From Synanceia verrucosa (taxonomy: Eukaryota > Chordata > Actinopteri > Perciformes > Synanceiidae): DNA of 64,000 nucleotides. The notes below the pieces were generated by a model that ran no database searches, was not told the DNA's origin, and saw nothing but the letters and a program-made list of their open reading frames with translations. Position numbers and translations under genes: made by a program. Positions 25,230 through 36,989 of the stretch are shown here, piece after piece (position 1 is the stretch's first letter; every line of letters starts with the position of its first letter). The stretch covers positions 3,516,007-3,580,006 of the forward strand of contig CM056567.1 in assembly GCA_029721515.1 (NCBI GenBank). The letters run 5' to 3'.

Positions 25230-28200
25230 GATAGAATAGATTTTTATTTATGCCTCACTGGAGAAATTTCACCTGACAAGTTACAGTAATAATAATACAT
25301 AAAATACAACAGCAAAGACATAATAGAATAAGTAATAATAATAGAATAAATATTTACATTATGTACGAAATAACAAGAATAAAAATATTTCAAATGAAAT
25401 GTTAATTAAATACAATTTATTAAATTAATAAATTTATTTTTTACTGTTTGTTATGTGCATGTGACCTGTAGAAATATTCATAAAATAAAAAAAACTGCAA
25501 AATTTGTGTGCAAAATGTAGATGCCATGTTAAAATTACAGAATACAATCAAATGTTCACCGTCAGAAACTATTATTAGTAACAGCCTACACATTACCACT
25601 GACCTACATTATTAAGATAGTGAAAATACAACAAGCAGTGAAGAATAAACAATAGGTGTTGTTTACATAAATGGAGCATATGTTATTTATCTATTTATTC
25701 TTTTTCCTTTGGATAATATTAATTACACAATGAATGATGTTTCAAGAAGATGTTTTGTTATGGTGGTTGTTTCCTACAGTGGTTTATTATTTTACAGTCT
25801 ATATTTGTTAAATAGATTAGGGGGATGAGGGTTAACGGTGCAGTATTTGATTAATATAAGTTAAATAAATCAGATAAATCGGTTGATTTTTCAGGTACGT
25901 AGGCCTACAAGGCTTTTAATGCATGTAATGATGTATAAAACTCTAAAATCATAACAAATCAGTCACATTTATCGAGTCTCTATTAATCACTACGGAACAC
26001 AATATTTAAAATACATTAGATTTTCCAAACCATGTATATTGATGAATTCAGGGCTTAAACTTCTGATTTTATACATTTTCTTTTGTCGTTTGTGCCACTT
26101 TAATAAGTCTCTAAAGATTCCGATAGCTCCTGAATGCAGCACGGCGCACACTGGTCCTCCAGTGCGCCAGAGGACGCGTTTCCCCCGCTAACCTTTTCAA
26201 AGCCTCCAGAGCTGGAAGGTGGTGCATATTAGAAGTAATAATAAAGTAAACACCCGTACATAAATCACATGTACAGGTAATTTTAATTTAGATGTGATTA
26301 ATAGGATCAAAGGCTGCGCAGGAGCTTTGAGGCTGATGTGGTTTCTGTGTATGTGGGCTGGCACAGGCACATTTCTCTATTAATTAAATGTTAAAGGTTT
26401 AAGTGAGGCAGAGCAGGGTACAAGACACTGTCATTATCTCTGTAATTGGTTCATTTTCCTTTAATACGACTCCTGCAGCTGCAGCAGCACAAATAGGCAA
26501 GAAAACGGTCCTCATTTTTTATTCACAATGAGTGAAAAACATGTCATATTCCCATATTAGTTCGTGGCATCTTGTTTATTTCATCAGCACACAAACATGG
26601 TCTATATAAATAATAAATATAAAGCCCACAGAGTCATATGATGTGAAGATTTCAGCTCATTATCTGTCATTTCCTATCATCAACTTGTCAGACAGGCCAG
26701 GTCCATGTTGCATTCAATTACAAAAACCTAACTGCACCAAATGCAGCTTAATTGTGATTGATTACAGAAGCATTTCACTGTGGTTTACATTTCTGTTAGT
26801 AAAGAACATCTAAATTGAACAGTCAGCCTGACTGTCGCTGAGCATGATGGATAAATGTCGTGCAGGTCAAACTCCTCCCAACACAACATTCCTGAAGCCG
26901 CCTGTGTTCAACAGCTGCAGTCTGTAAACGCCTCACAGTAGCTGCAACTATTGCCTGTTTACCCACTGCAGCAATGTGTTGACCAGTTAGAAAGTAACCA
27001 CTGATCAGAAGCTGGACCAGAGTTTCCTATAGTGTGGTTTCATGATGGCATTAATTGCAGTTCTGCTCTGTTCATATCTGTGTTTTACTTCCAGGAATGG
27101 TTGAAAAGTTTAGGATTATACCTTTATACTTTGATATCTTATGTAACATTTTATTATGACTTCTAATAGTTTGTGTTTCATCAAAACCATCTTAACCACT
27201 CACTGATTTATATCATTGCAGGTGCACACACAATATCAGATACAAGTGACCTGATATATGCAGAGAGGATAACTGATGGATTTATGTTTAGTTAAGGTGA
27301 CTGTGGTCAACAGTATCAGGTGTTGCACTTTCACACAGACCCCCCTCAGGTTTAACCCCTTAAAGCAGAGAACAATGGCTCCCAAACCTTTTCACATCAA
27401 GGACCCTCAACTGATGCAAATTAAAGCAGGAACTCCCTTTTGATTTAGTGCCAGGGTCCCCATCTGAGAGGATACAGAAAGTCTATGAAACCTACGACTT
27501 AAATAGTTATAAGAGAGATAAGATAAGATGATTTTTTTTGCCAACGTAAGGATACAAAACACAGGAGTAGTAAAGAAATGATATTAACGCCAGAACCTTA
27601 GAAGTAAAAATAATATTGTGCATGCTACTGACAGAGGAGTAATATTGGAAATTATTAAAATACTCCCAACAAAGTAATATTGCACAAGTGAAATAACCTT
27701 GACACAGTTTTCAAATAATTTATTGCCAAAAAATTATCTCAGAGCTACGTCCTCACGACATCCAACCTAATTCATCATTATACAGTATATATCAGTGAAA
27801 CACATTCAATTACACCGTCAACAAAAATACAATTTAGTATTTATTAAACAAAGTTAAATGCAAACATTTCATACAATCAAAAGTCAGTGATATAGAAAAT
27901 ATTAAATATGGTGACCTCATCGCTGCTCTCTGACGCAGTAATACCACATTTTGACCAGCAGAGGTCAGCACACACCAGCATAAAGCACTTATTATTCTGC
28001 TGTATGTCTTTTCAGACAACAACAAACCACACAGCATGTTTCCACACTTCTAACCTGGATATGTGTGAATGAATATAAACACGCACTGTTTCACTCCCCA
28101 CAGCAAATGAAAGAAATCACTCTCAGGTGAAGCATTTAGTCTCTGATCCAGAACCAGGCCTGACAGTGAAGATGAGAGAACGAGAGGAAAAACTTCAATA

Positions 28201-29151
28201 CACAAGAGTGACATAAGCCTGTAACACTGTTTTATGGAAGGATGATTGCTAATTAGACTAAACACATGATTTACTATAGATATATATTATGAACTGGAGC
28301 AACAGAACTGGAGCTTGATGCGAGACTATTTTACGATTTAAATCCTTCAAAATATTAATAAACACTGATCCAGGATCAGTGAAAGAGTGAAGACTGATAC
28401 TGTTGCACTGAAAGACAAAGACAAGGACAAAAAATATGATACACTGATATTTAGATTTTTAATTTCAAATATGTAAAAATAAAAATTGAACCGATTGAAA
28501 TTGAAAATAACAAGTCCCAGCAAACATGAAGTGAATATTTACCTACCTACCTATTCACCTATGTAAAGTACAGATTTTTATTAACTCATCACAATAAAAC
28601 AAAGCAACACAGATCACACCTTGTTAACTTGTTAAATGTTAAAGTTGATTTTTTTTCTTCACTGCAGTTCTTCCATAAGTTAACTTTTCTTTGCATTAGT
28701 TATAAATAGATGATAGGAGGATAAGGGGGATGATAATAATGTAGAAGAGAGAAAATGGGAAATTTGTGAAATAAAGACTGAAAAGACAGAATGAATAAAA
28801 GTAAAAAGAAAAAAAAAAGCTGGGGAGGCTGAGTCAGTGACTCATAAAGAGGAACATGGCAGACAGTCACTTTATACTCTGTGTGGTTTTAATCCAGCTC
28901 CATATGTCTGAATTCAGGTGGTCCTCTGGAGGTAACGTGAGAGAGAGCAGAAGATTACAGCGAGATGAAAAGATACCCGGCAGTAATCCATCCTCTGTGT
29001 GGAGGCAGGCAAACATCCGGAGCTGCTTATTGGAGGGTATTTAGTCCACAGCAGTGCCAGCCTGAAGTCAGCCAGACGGGCTGAAAGGCCCCGGATTCAA
29101 CCCTGGGCTCGGTTCTGCTCCACTCACTCTGTGATTAAAGAGAAAGGAGGG

Positions 29152-29183
<32 letters not shown>

Positions 29184-30373
29184 TGCTGCATTCACAGGCG
29201 TCTCCTGGTGATCTCAGCTTATTGAACAGACATTGTGGTTGTGTTTTAACATAAGCAGAGCTGCAGCCTTTCCTCCGGATCACACTGAGTCATGACGCCG
29301 CTGCCCTCTGACTCGTCTGGACAAAATGAAACAAAGAACAGTGCAAGAATGGAAAAGCATCTTTTTCCATCTCTCTTGCTGTGCAGCTCTCAACCTATAA
29401 GAGGAGGAGGAGGAGGATGGTGAGAGTGTGGAGGAGGTGAAGTGAGCACATGCAGTGATCTTGGCAGAAACTCTCCAGAAGGCTGTTACCTCTGACCTCA
29501 CATCTGCTGCTTCTGGATTAAAAACACTCATCTATGCATGTGATGCTGGGTGCTACAGGACCTTCACCTTTTTAATTCAATTTTAAATAACACCTTGTGA
29601 CCGTAGCAGTTTAGCTGCTGCAATAAACTGCACATTTACCCCCAAAATAAATGACCCTCTCTGTTTTAATATGTGTACATCCTTTACCTAGCTTTCAGGT
29701 GATGCCTTTATTCTACTCTTCTCTTGAATATTCATGCATCATCTCATGTTTTAATCTTATTTTCTCAACATTGTTTATTTCAAAGACTTTTTGGTGTTTT
29801 TCACAGCTTCCATTAGTTAGAAATCACAAGTGTTTTTTTTTGATAATGTGCCATCTTGACTCAGCATGGGATGCACTCACGATCAGACACAAACATGCAC
29901 ATGAACCCATCATGGACCCCCCTCCACCACCGGAGGGGGCCCTCGGTCTGCTGGGCTCGTCCACAGGCCTGTGAAATCTCTGCTGCTTTCACTCATTCTC
30001 ACGACACACACATGCTTTCACACATATCGCCTGCTTAGCTTCAATCCCACACAGAGGTTACCTCTCGTCCACGCTGGTGTGATTTGTGGGATCTTTTGAT
30101 GTGTGAAGTGGCAAAGACCTGCAGCCTCATCTGGACTGTGTCACCGTTTCTGGAGTTAGCAAAGTAGAAGAAGTGAGGGTAAGAATTCACCTTAAAACGT
30201 AACTATGAACTCTTTTTTACATTACAAAGAAAATCTGCTGTGCTGTTTTTCCTCTTATGTGTATTTATTGATTTGAAAAAAAAACAAACAAATTCAACAT
30301 AAAGTCATCAGAATATGAGTTTAAATAAATAATCATATAACCTCACATTATTCATAATAATGTCGAAAAAAAT
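25230..30373. other. AT-rich region upstream of pard6g, no gene seen
   Basis: Very AT-rich around 25.2-26.1 kb and 27.5-28.8 kb. AGATAGAATAGATTTTTATT at 25231 and AGATAAGATAAGATGATTTT at 27514 resemble retroelement tails. A GGCTCCCAAACCTTTTCACA segment near 27378 resembles a hAT end. There is a short GC hairpin at 26143-26168. Confidence 0.55.
29152..29180. repeat. (CA)n microsatellite
   Basis: Uninterrupted CA run of 29 bp. Confidence 0.97.
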
Positions 30374-30763
30374 GTGCACTAAAGTGCCCTCTTTGGAGGC
30401 AAAAACGTGCACTAAAGTGCCCTCTTTAGAGGCAAAACGTGCACTAAGTGCCCTCTTTGGAGGTAAAAACGTGCACTAAAGTGCCCTCTTTGGAGGTAAA
30501 AACGTGCACTAAAGTGCCCTCTTTGGAGGCAAAAAGTGCACTAAAGTGTCCTCTTTAGAGATAAAAATGTGCACTAAAGTGCCCTCTTTGGAGGCAAAAA
30601 GTGCACTAAAGTGCCCTCTTTAGAGGTAAAAATGTGCACTAAAGTGCCCTCTTTGGAGGTAAAAATGTGTGTTGAAGTTGCCCTCTTAAGAGGCAAAAAG
30701 TACACTAAAGTGCCCTCTTTGGAGGTAAAAACGTGCACTAAAGTGCCCTCTTTGGAGGCAAAA
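30374..30763. repeat. Minisatellite, about 12 units of 32-33 bp
   Basis: Units begin GTGCACTAAAGTGCCCTCTT and continue TTGGAGG(C/T)AAAAA(C/T). There are twelve copies with scattered substitutions and 1-base length changes; one unit (about 30667-30699) is clearly diverged. The unit contains the palindromic GTGCAC and a GTGCACTAAAGTGC near-inverted repeat. In one frame, 33-bp units read PSLEVK(M/T)CTKV, but 32-bp units break it, so coding is unlikely. Confidence 0.9.
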
Positions 30764-31166
30764 TTTCACCCTTTTCTTTCTTTTTGTTCCTGCCCTTCAA
30801 AAAGTCTTTGCACGCCAATATCCAATTAGCCTCACCTGAGGGCTAAGCCCCTGTTTTTAAAACCTAGTGACACCCCTGTCAATATGTATCTTCAGTCCCA
30901 TAAAATTGTTTTACACAGAGTATAACAGAGTATATATGTACAACACCTCTGCCTGATTCAGCAAATGTTGTGTCTGATCCCCCTGCTGACGGACAGACAC
31001 CCCGTCATCCTCCAGCACACTCCTTCCCTCCCTGTGACGCCGTGTGATGGCGATGTGCGGCCACTCTGGACCGTTTCTTCTCCCTTCAGGATGAAAACAT
31101 CAGCCATCTGGTCCGGAGGTGAAAGGTCAAATCTCAGGCTGGTAATGAGGGATGGCGTCGCTATGG

Positions 31167-31168
<2 letters not shown>

Positions 31169-31212
<44 letters not shown>
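31169..31212. repeat. (GT)n microsatellite
   Basis: Uninterrupted GT run of 44 bp. A short AC run of opposite sense lies at about 31339-31353. Confidence 0.97.
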
Positions 31213-31213
<1 letters not shown>

Positions 31214-31539
31214 TGCTTCCTGAGTGAGCATTAAACATTAACGACTCAGCTCTGTGAGTCTGCAGAGAGGAGACGAGGAGGAAACGTGAGAGGAGGCGAG
31301 GAGACAAGTGAGGAGACAAGCGAGGGAGGCAGAGGACGACACACACACACACATATATATTTACACAGGTACACAAATGCACAAAGAGGCAGGCTGCATG
31401 TGGACACACTCTTCTTTTCAGTCACTCTGCCCTCAAAAAGCTTTTCCTCTTGTTTATTGACTCAGCCCTCCAACATTCAGTACATCAATAGCTCCGGTCG
31501 ATGAGAAGGAAAAAAGCACAGAGGCTACTGCTGTGTCGG

Positions 31540-31541
<2 letters not shown>

Positions 31542-31589
<48 letters not shown>
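31542..31589. repeat. (GT)n microsatellite
   Basis: Uninterrupted GT run of 48 bp. Confidence 0.97.
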
Positions 31590-31590
<1 letters not shown>

Positions 31591-33048
31591 CGCCAACCTT
31601 TTTGCTTCCACCCAGGCCATTTTCCACAGGCAGCGACTAAAACCTACAGGTCTATAAAAAGGTAAGCTGTTAGATAATAGCAGCAGGTCTCATTTGGCCT
31701 CTGTGGTGGCCTAATTGGCTGGAAATCACAGCCTGGGTTCAGCAGCGTCAAGTATTGAGAGCTCACAAGTTACACTCACCTTCTTTTTTAAAGCTCTTTT
31801 GCTATGTGTGACTTGTGTGTGTGTTGGTGTAGTTGCCATGGAGATGCAGAAGATGGTGATGGTGATGGTGGGGATAATGGAATATGTGCTCAGCAGTAAA
31901 CACACCTCTCGCACTGTTTTGCTAACCTTTTGGTATGATCTGGTACAGCAGTTTAATCATAATATGTGGACATCAGAGGGTTATCGTCATATATGGAAAG
32001 TGACACAGAACAGTGAAACAATACAATATGAGTCTCAGCAACAGAGTATATTATACACATTCAGAGACATTTGAAATATTTGCATGGATTTGCAGAAGAT
32101 GGAGGTTCAAACATGCATTGAACACGTCGTCACTGTGCTGTGAAAACAAAAAACATCCATTTTTCGGATAATCTAATGGATTTATTCAGCGCAGACAGTT
32201 GTCAGTCACACAAAATGCCCCCATACTTCTCTCAGCCACAATATCATCCTCATGAAACTGAAGAAATTACTTAAAAATGACCTCAGGGCACACATCAGAA
32301 CATAGAATTTTATTTCGGTAGTTTTCTAATGGTCACCAGAGGAAAATCCTGGGTTTCTTATTTAGGATTTTAAATGCAGTGGAATTAAACCGTTTTTATA
32401 TGACTGAATACCGGTTTATTTTTCATTTCACAGATTTGGACACTTCTGTGGAGTGGAAATTGTTTGTCTTCAATGTTTAGTGCTTTTCCATAAATGTCCC
32501 TTTGGTAAAATAAAATATCACAGTTTTGCACAGCTTTGTTTTGTGTGTGTGTGTAGTGTATTGATTATTCATCTTTTAAAAGTGCAAGCATGAATCTTTC
32601 ACTCATGGGAGAAGCTAGGGAGATTTGGTGCCTCTTCGTCGCCTTCAAGGCTGGATATGTACGATTCGTCTCAGAATACTTGGGACAGCCTGGGGAAATT
32701 AAAGATATAACTCAAAATGTATTCACAGAGTGCTAGTGGAAAAGTAAGCCCTCCAGACATTTCATAACCTCACTGTGTTGTTTTCACTGTATATAAGCAG
32801 CCTGGAGGACTCGGTCCAGTCTGGTGAATGATGTCTACTTTGGCTGTTGCTGTTTGGTCTCAGGGGGGCGCTGTGCTTCACGAGGTGACATGATGTACAG
32901 TAACGAAGGCCTTCATTTCACATCTATGCATGAAACTCTGAAAATCTGCTCCATCTATTTGTGCTCTGTGCTCCAGATTTAACTTCAAATATTCAAACTG
33001 ATACTGATACCAAAAAGGCATTTCAGCTTTATTTTTTTACTTTTTTTT

Positions 33049-33388
33049 TATAACTCTGTCAGCCCTTTTATAAAACGGAAAGTGTCTTGTTCCAGCGTTT
33101 TTGCCCATTTTAAGTCATATTTAAAGACCCACAGAATATTTTGTACTATGTCTCTGAAAACACTGAATAGCTCAAATGAAAGAAGAGACTCTCTATTTCA
33201 TCATGAAAAAAATGTTTGTTTTTACCTTGTTCCATTCTTGTTTTATCAGAGGTAGAGTAGAGGACACTTTCACCAAAATCACCACTTTTTGTCCAGATTC
33301 TGGAGAATCCGTCTCTTTATTCTCTGACTACATCTCCCAGAAGCCCCAAAATTATTCACACAGGCTGTGCTCTCACACAGCCTGTGAG
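33049..33388 (-). mobile_element. piggyBac-type MITE, copy 5 (inverted, 5' end lost)
   Basis: In reverse orientation the element begins at its right end, AACTCTGTCAGCCCTTTTAT, and runs through the family body to the ACATCTCCCAGAAGCCCCAA block and CTCACACAGCCTGTGAG. The outer TTAA has decayed (TATAAC). The distal left terminal region is missing and a short rearrangement lies near 33300-33320. Confidence 0.8.
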
Positions 33389-33875
33389 AAATGTTTCATC
33401 ACATGAAGGTCATGTGAAGTTTGTGAATAAAAGTTCCCATCAGAGACAGCGAGACAGACAGGATAGAGACATGGACGGAGACGTGGAGAAGGAGTCAGTC
33501 GGCTGCAGACTCAGAGTCTCGGCCTGTCGTCCTCCCAGTAAACTCTGTTTATGTGAGCAGTGTGCAGCGTCCCACACAGCTCCTTGATTGAAGGAAAACA
33601 ACATCAATCCAGCCCCAAGGCATTTAAATAACCAGAGATATGCTTCAGAGCAGAGATCCCCTTCCTTTCCTGCTGCTGCTGAGTGAAGACGAACATTTGA
33701 ACCATCACACATGTGAACGTCCAGATAAACTGACGCGTCTCTCGCTCCACCCCTTTTAAACGATGCTCGACCCCTTCTACTGTCTTCACCTCCCTCCTTC
33801 CCAAATCAAATCTATTGTGGTCATTTTCATTCATCGCCCCCATGATGCTAAAATGTCAAGGTTAGAGTGTGCCAG

Positions 33876-33877
<2 letters not shown>

Positions 33878-33915
<38 letters not shown>
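33878..33915. repeat. (CA)n microsatellite
   Basis: CA run of 38 bp, paired in inverted sense with the GT run at 34041. Confidence 0.97.
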
Positions 33916-33917
<2 letters not shown>

Positions 33918-34036
33918 AGGGGAATGGACTACCGACTCTGAATACAAGAATTAGTCAAGCGTGCATTTTCCTTCTTCTTCCTTTCTTTGCTTCGCTCGCT
34001 CCTCTGCTGCCCCCTTTTCCTTTGTTGGTGGGGGCC

Positions 34037-34040
<4 letters not shown>

Positions 34041-34074
<34 letters not shown>
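34041..34074. repeat. (GT)n microsatellite
   Basis: GT run of 34 bp, 125 bp from a CA run of opposite sense. Confidence 0.97.
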
Positions 34075-34076
<2 letters not shown>

Positions 34077-34207
34077 CAGAGGTGTGGGCCAGGTCTTTAA
34101 CATGGTTTGGTGGTTTTATTTTGGTGCATGCCAGTCAAATTAACAAGCAGAAAACTCAGCTTGTATTCTAGTGTTGGTTGATATGTTTCCTACTTTCTTA
34201 CTTTTCT

Positions 34208-34282
34208 TTAACTCTTTGAGTGCCAAAAATATATTTATACGTCAGTGTTTTTTCGGCGGTTGGCACAAGAGGGCGCTTTATA
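34208..34282 (+). mobile_element. piggyBac-type MITE remnant, copy 6 (left end only)
   Basis: TTAA-CTCTTTGAGTGCCA is followed by an ATTTATACGTCAGTG segment and GGCACAAGAGGGCGCT, the left 75 bp of the family. The rest is absent. The right limit is approximate. Confidence 0.75.
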
Positions 34283-34484
34283 TGTCTATATGTCATGCAC
34301 CAAGTCACCAAGTTAAATTCCTTGTTTGTGCAAACTTACTTGGCAATAAACTTGTTTCTGATTTCTGATCCAGTCCAGTGTGACTCTGAGTCGGATAAGC
34401 AGCGCTTTTTCCAAAAGATGAATGAATGAACTGAAGGCACCTTCAAACACTGATTGAAGCATTCATGTTTTTCACATGGTTGGC

Positions 34485-34550
34485 ACAAGGGAGAAGTTTC
34501 AACTGGTTGCAATCTGCAACCTCGCCACTAGATGCCGCACCTTTATAAAG
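34485..34550 (+). repeat. Diverged copy of the fish repeat tail seen at 42345
   Basis: TTGCAATCTGCAACCTCGCC and ACTAGATGCCGCAC align with 42350-42400. Limits are approximate. Confidence 0.45.
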
Positions 34551-35004
34551 CAGGCCCTGGTTGATGAATACTGACCTCTGAGTCAATGAATTCTTTCAAA
34601 CATTCTCCTGTTTTTCACAAGAAGCATTCATGTACAGCACCCCCACACCACTTGAGTGTAAGTATGAAAGTAAAGGGTGTGAGTTTAAAAAAAGAAGGAA
34701 CTGTGTCTGAAGTGATCAACACATGCAGGATGGTTGATAACAGGACGAAACAACCTTCTTGTCCCCCAAAGATCTAATTTTTACCCCTCCTAAAGACTCC
34801 CTCATCCCTCTGAGAAAGTAGCCCCTCCTCACCCTGGCAAACCCCCACCCCTGAAGCATTGGCCCATGGGAGCAGAGGTAAACATGCCCCCGAGCCCTTC
34901 ACCCCACTCAGCTCCCACATCCCCTCCCATCCTCCCCTCTGTCTCTGCTCGTTAGCCGACGGGTTGCTTTCTGGACTTTTGAGGCCTCAAACTCGGGGCA
35001 CACT

Positions 35005-35211
35005 TTGAAGATGCTGCAGAAAAAAAGGCAAGCATGTGATGAAGATCAATTCGAAAGTTTAGGGGAACATCTGCCCACGCTTTGTGCATTTTTACAAGTG
35101 GAAATCAAGAGAAATTTTGCTGATGCACTGCCGTACCGCCAGCAGCTAAAAAGTGCAAATGCATCTCAAAACAAAGGCAGATGCATGAAGAAGGCAAAGC
35201 TGGACGCATAA
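35005..35211 (+). CDS. Hypothetical 68-codon frame, possible gene or transposon remnant
   Basis: An ATG-initiated frame, beginning MKMLQKKRQACDEDQFESLG and ending MKKAKLDA, has a lysine-rich, acidic/hydrophobic-alternating composition that is more protein-like than most frames here. The middle (DEDQFESLGEHLPTLCAFLQ) is faintly reminiscent of the helical BESS-type motif found with MADF transposase-derived proteins. It lies only 50 bp before a hAT-like element. No promoter or partner exon was seen. I do not assign a function. Confidence 0.2.
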   Translation: MKMLQKKRQACDEDQFESLGEHLPTLCAFLQVEIKRNFADALPYRQQLKSANASQNKGRCMKKAKLDA

Positions 35212-35263
35212 ACTGAAACCAGCAGCAAAATAACTACATTTAACGTTACGTTAACGTTAAAAT

Positions 35264-36023
35264 CAGTGTTGGGCAGTAATGCATTACTGTTACTTTTGAC
35301 AGTAACTAATATCATTATGCATTACTTTTAAAATAAATAAACGCAATTACCGTTACAATATGGTGCGTTTGTCCGTTACTTGGTAAATGATTTCCTGATT
35401 GATGAATTCAGATTGCTTTCATTCATGCTCTCAGATGTCTCTATGGACAGGGGGACATGTCCCCTTCAGATTCATAGAGACACTGATCCGTCCCTCCACT
35501 TAACCAGCTTAAGAAGACAAACATCAAAGGTAAAACAGAAGATTAATGCCACTGCAGCAGCATTGGGAGCCTGGTGTTTGTGTGATTCTACTCATGGTGC
35601 ATTCAAGTTGCACATGAATGTCGGAATTTCTAAGCTTCAAGTCAGAATTTAAATCAGAACCCCCATGAATTTGGATCTCCAATTCAGAAAGCTGGATTAA
35701 TCAAAGAGACATAGAATTCATGCTACCTGCTACTGATGTAAGCAGTAGCTCCATGTTTTGTTGAACGTCTGTAAGGCTGGAAGAGCTGGGAGCACTAAAC
35801 TTTGAGATTAAGATGATCTGAGTCCAAGTTCTGACTTCCAGTGAACACACCATAAGGCAAACTCTCACTCCCCAGGGTCCTAAAGACTATCCAAAAAGTT
35901 ACTTTTAACAGTACTGCGATACTTTTTGATCTAAGTAGTCCACAAATTAATTGAGTTACTTTTTGAATGAAGTAACTAGTCACTGTAACTAGTTACTATT
36001 TTTCAGTAAGTAGCACACCACTA
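35264..36023. mobile_element. hAT-like composite element (CAGTGTTGGG end)
   Basis: The left end reads CAGTGTTGGGCAGTAATGC and the right end, reverse complemented, TAGTGGTGTGCTACTTACTG. Both carry the repeated GTTACTTTT/AGTAACTAGT motifs of a widespread fish hAT family. Outer octamers GTTAAAAT and GTTACAAC agree at 6 of 8 positions, a decayed target duplication. An internal segment (about 35430-35885) is homologous, inverted, to 6436-6660, so two elements with different ends share a core. Confidence 0.7.
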
Positions 36024-36989
36024 GTTACAACAGGTCAAGATTTAGAAACGTTCACAAAACCACAACATTGTTTTTTGTAAAAATAGCTTTAGAGAAAATC
36101 TCACTCCTGCTATTTTTACTAGAGAGCCTGTGAATGCCAAGACAAGTCCGTTTTTTTAAAAACAGCTGACATGTTTACAGTATGTTCACGGTGTTGGAGT
36201 AGAGACTGTGTAGGAGGGAAAGGTAAGCGTGGGAGAGACGAATGGAGAGGAAGGAGAGCTGTGTTTGTGTGGAAGCGTGTGCGTTGTTTTCCTCCCTGCG
36301 GTGAAATTAGTGCTCATTCCAAGAAATAGAAAAGGAAAAGAAATTGTATAATGAGTTGTACTGCTGCAACACCAGTGAAAAAAGTCAAAACACTGATTAA
36401 AATAAAGTAGAAAGCAAGAAATGTTTGAAAAAAAATGCACCATTTTTCTGAGCTGATGTTCTCGACAATGCTCTGCATGCCGGCTTCACGCCACATTTGC
36501 ATGTTATTCGCCCCGCCGCCTCCTTCGCTGACTGTCTTCACTGCAGATGTGCAGATAGATGAGCTTTCGTTGTGCATCTCTGTCACCCAGTAATGCAGTC
36601 CTCTGGGTCACCAGGTAAAGCAGCCCATATGGTGGGAGGCTCTGACAGCACACATGCATGCACTCACTCTGTTAGTGAAGGGAGAGGCTGCAGACTCTGC
36701 AGAAAATAGCTCCTCCTTTCTTTCTTTTTCTTAACATGATGCAGACCAGCCCCTATATATCCTCCCGACGCACACATTTAAACGCACAGACACGTCAGCG
36801 TTACGAGGTGCCGCTGGTTGAAGACAGACAAGGCAGGTCTGGTTAGGATTAGTTCACCACAACTCTGCAGCCTCACTCCAGCAGTCTGGACCTCCTTGTC
36901 TTCGTATCTTTCCTCCACACCTGTTTCAGCACCGATTTGCGCAGTAGCTCTCTCAATACTTGGCTATTACATTTCCTTTGAACGACCAT

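Larger units (their letters stand above)
30764..33048. other. Non-coding stretch with two GT microsatellites
   Basis: No exon or complete element recognised. The 119-codon frame at 31715-32074 has no domain. Confidence 0.55.

Noticed and set aside
29066..29120. GGATTCAACCCTGGG resembling a polymerase III box B
   Set aside because: No box A at the right distance; probably coincidental.
30611..30829. Frame encoding repeated PSLEVK peptide
   Set aside because: Produced by the 33-bp minisatellite; 32-bp units disrupt the frame and there is no gene context.
33176..33406. Repeated peptide MKEETLYFIMKKMFVF found in several places (33176, 42747, 55956 region)
   Set aside because: These are translations of the non-coding piggyBac-type MITE in one frame, not a gene family.
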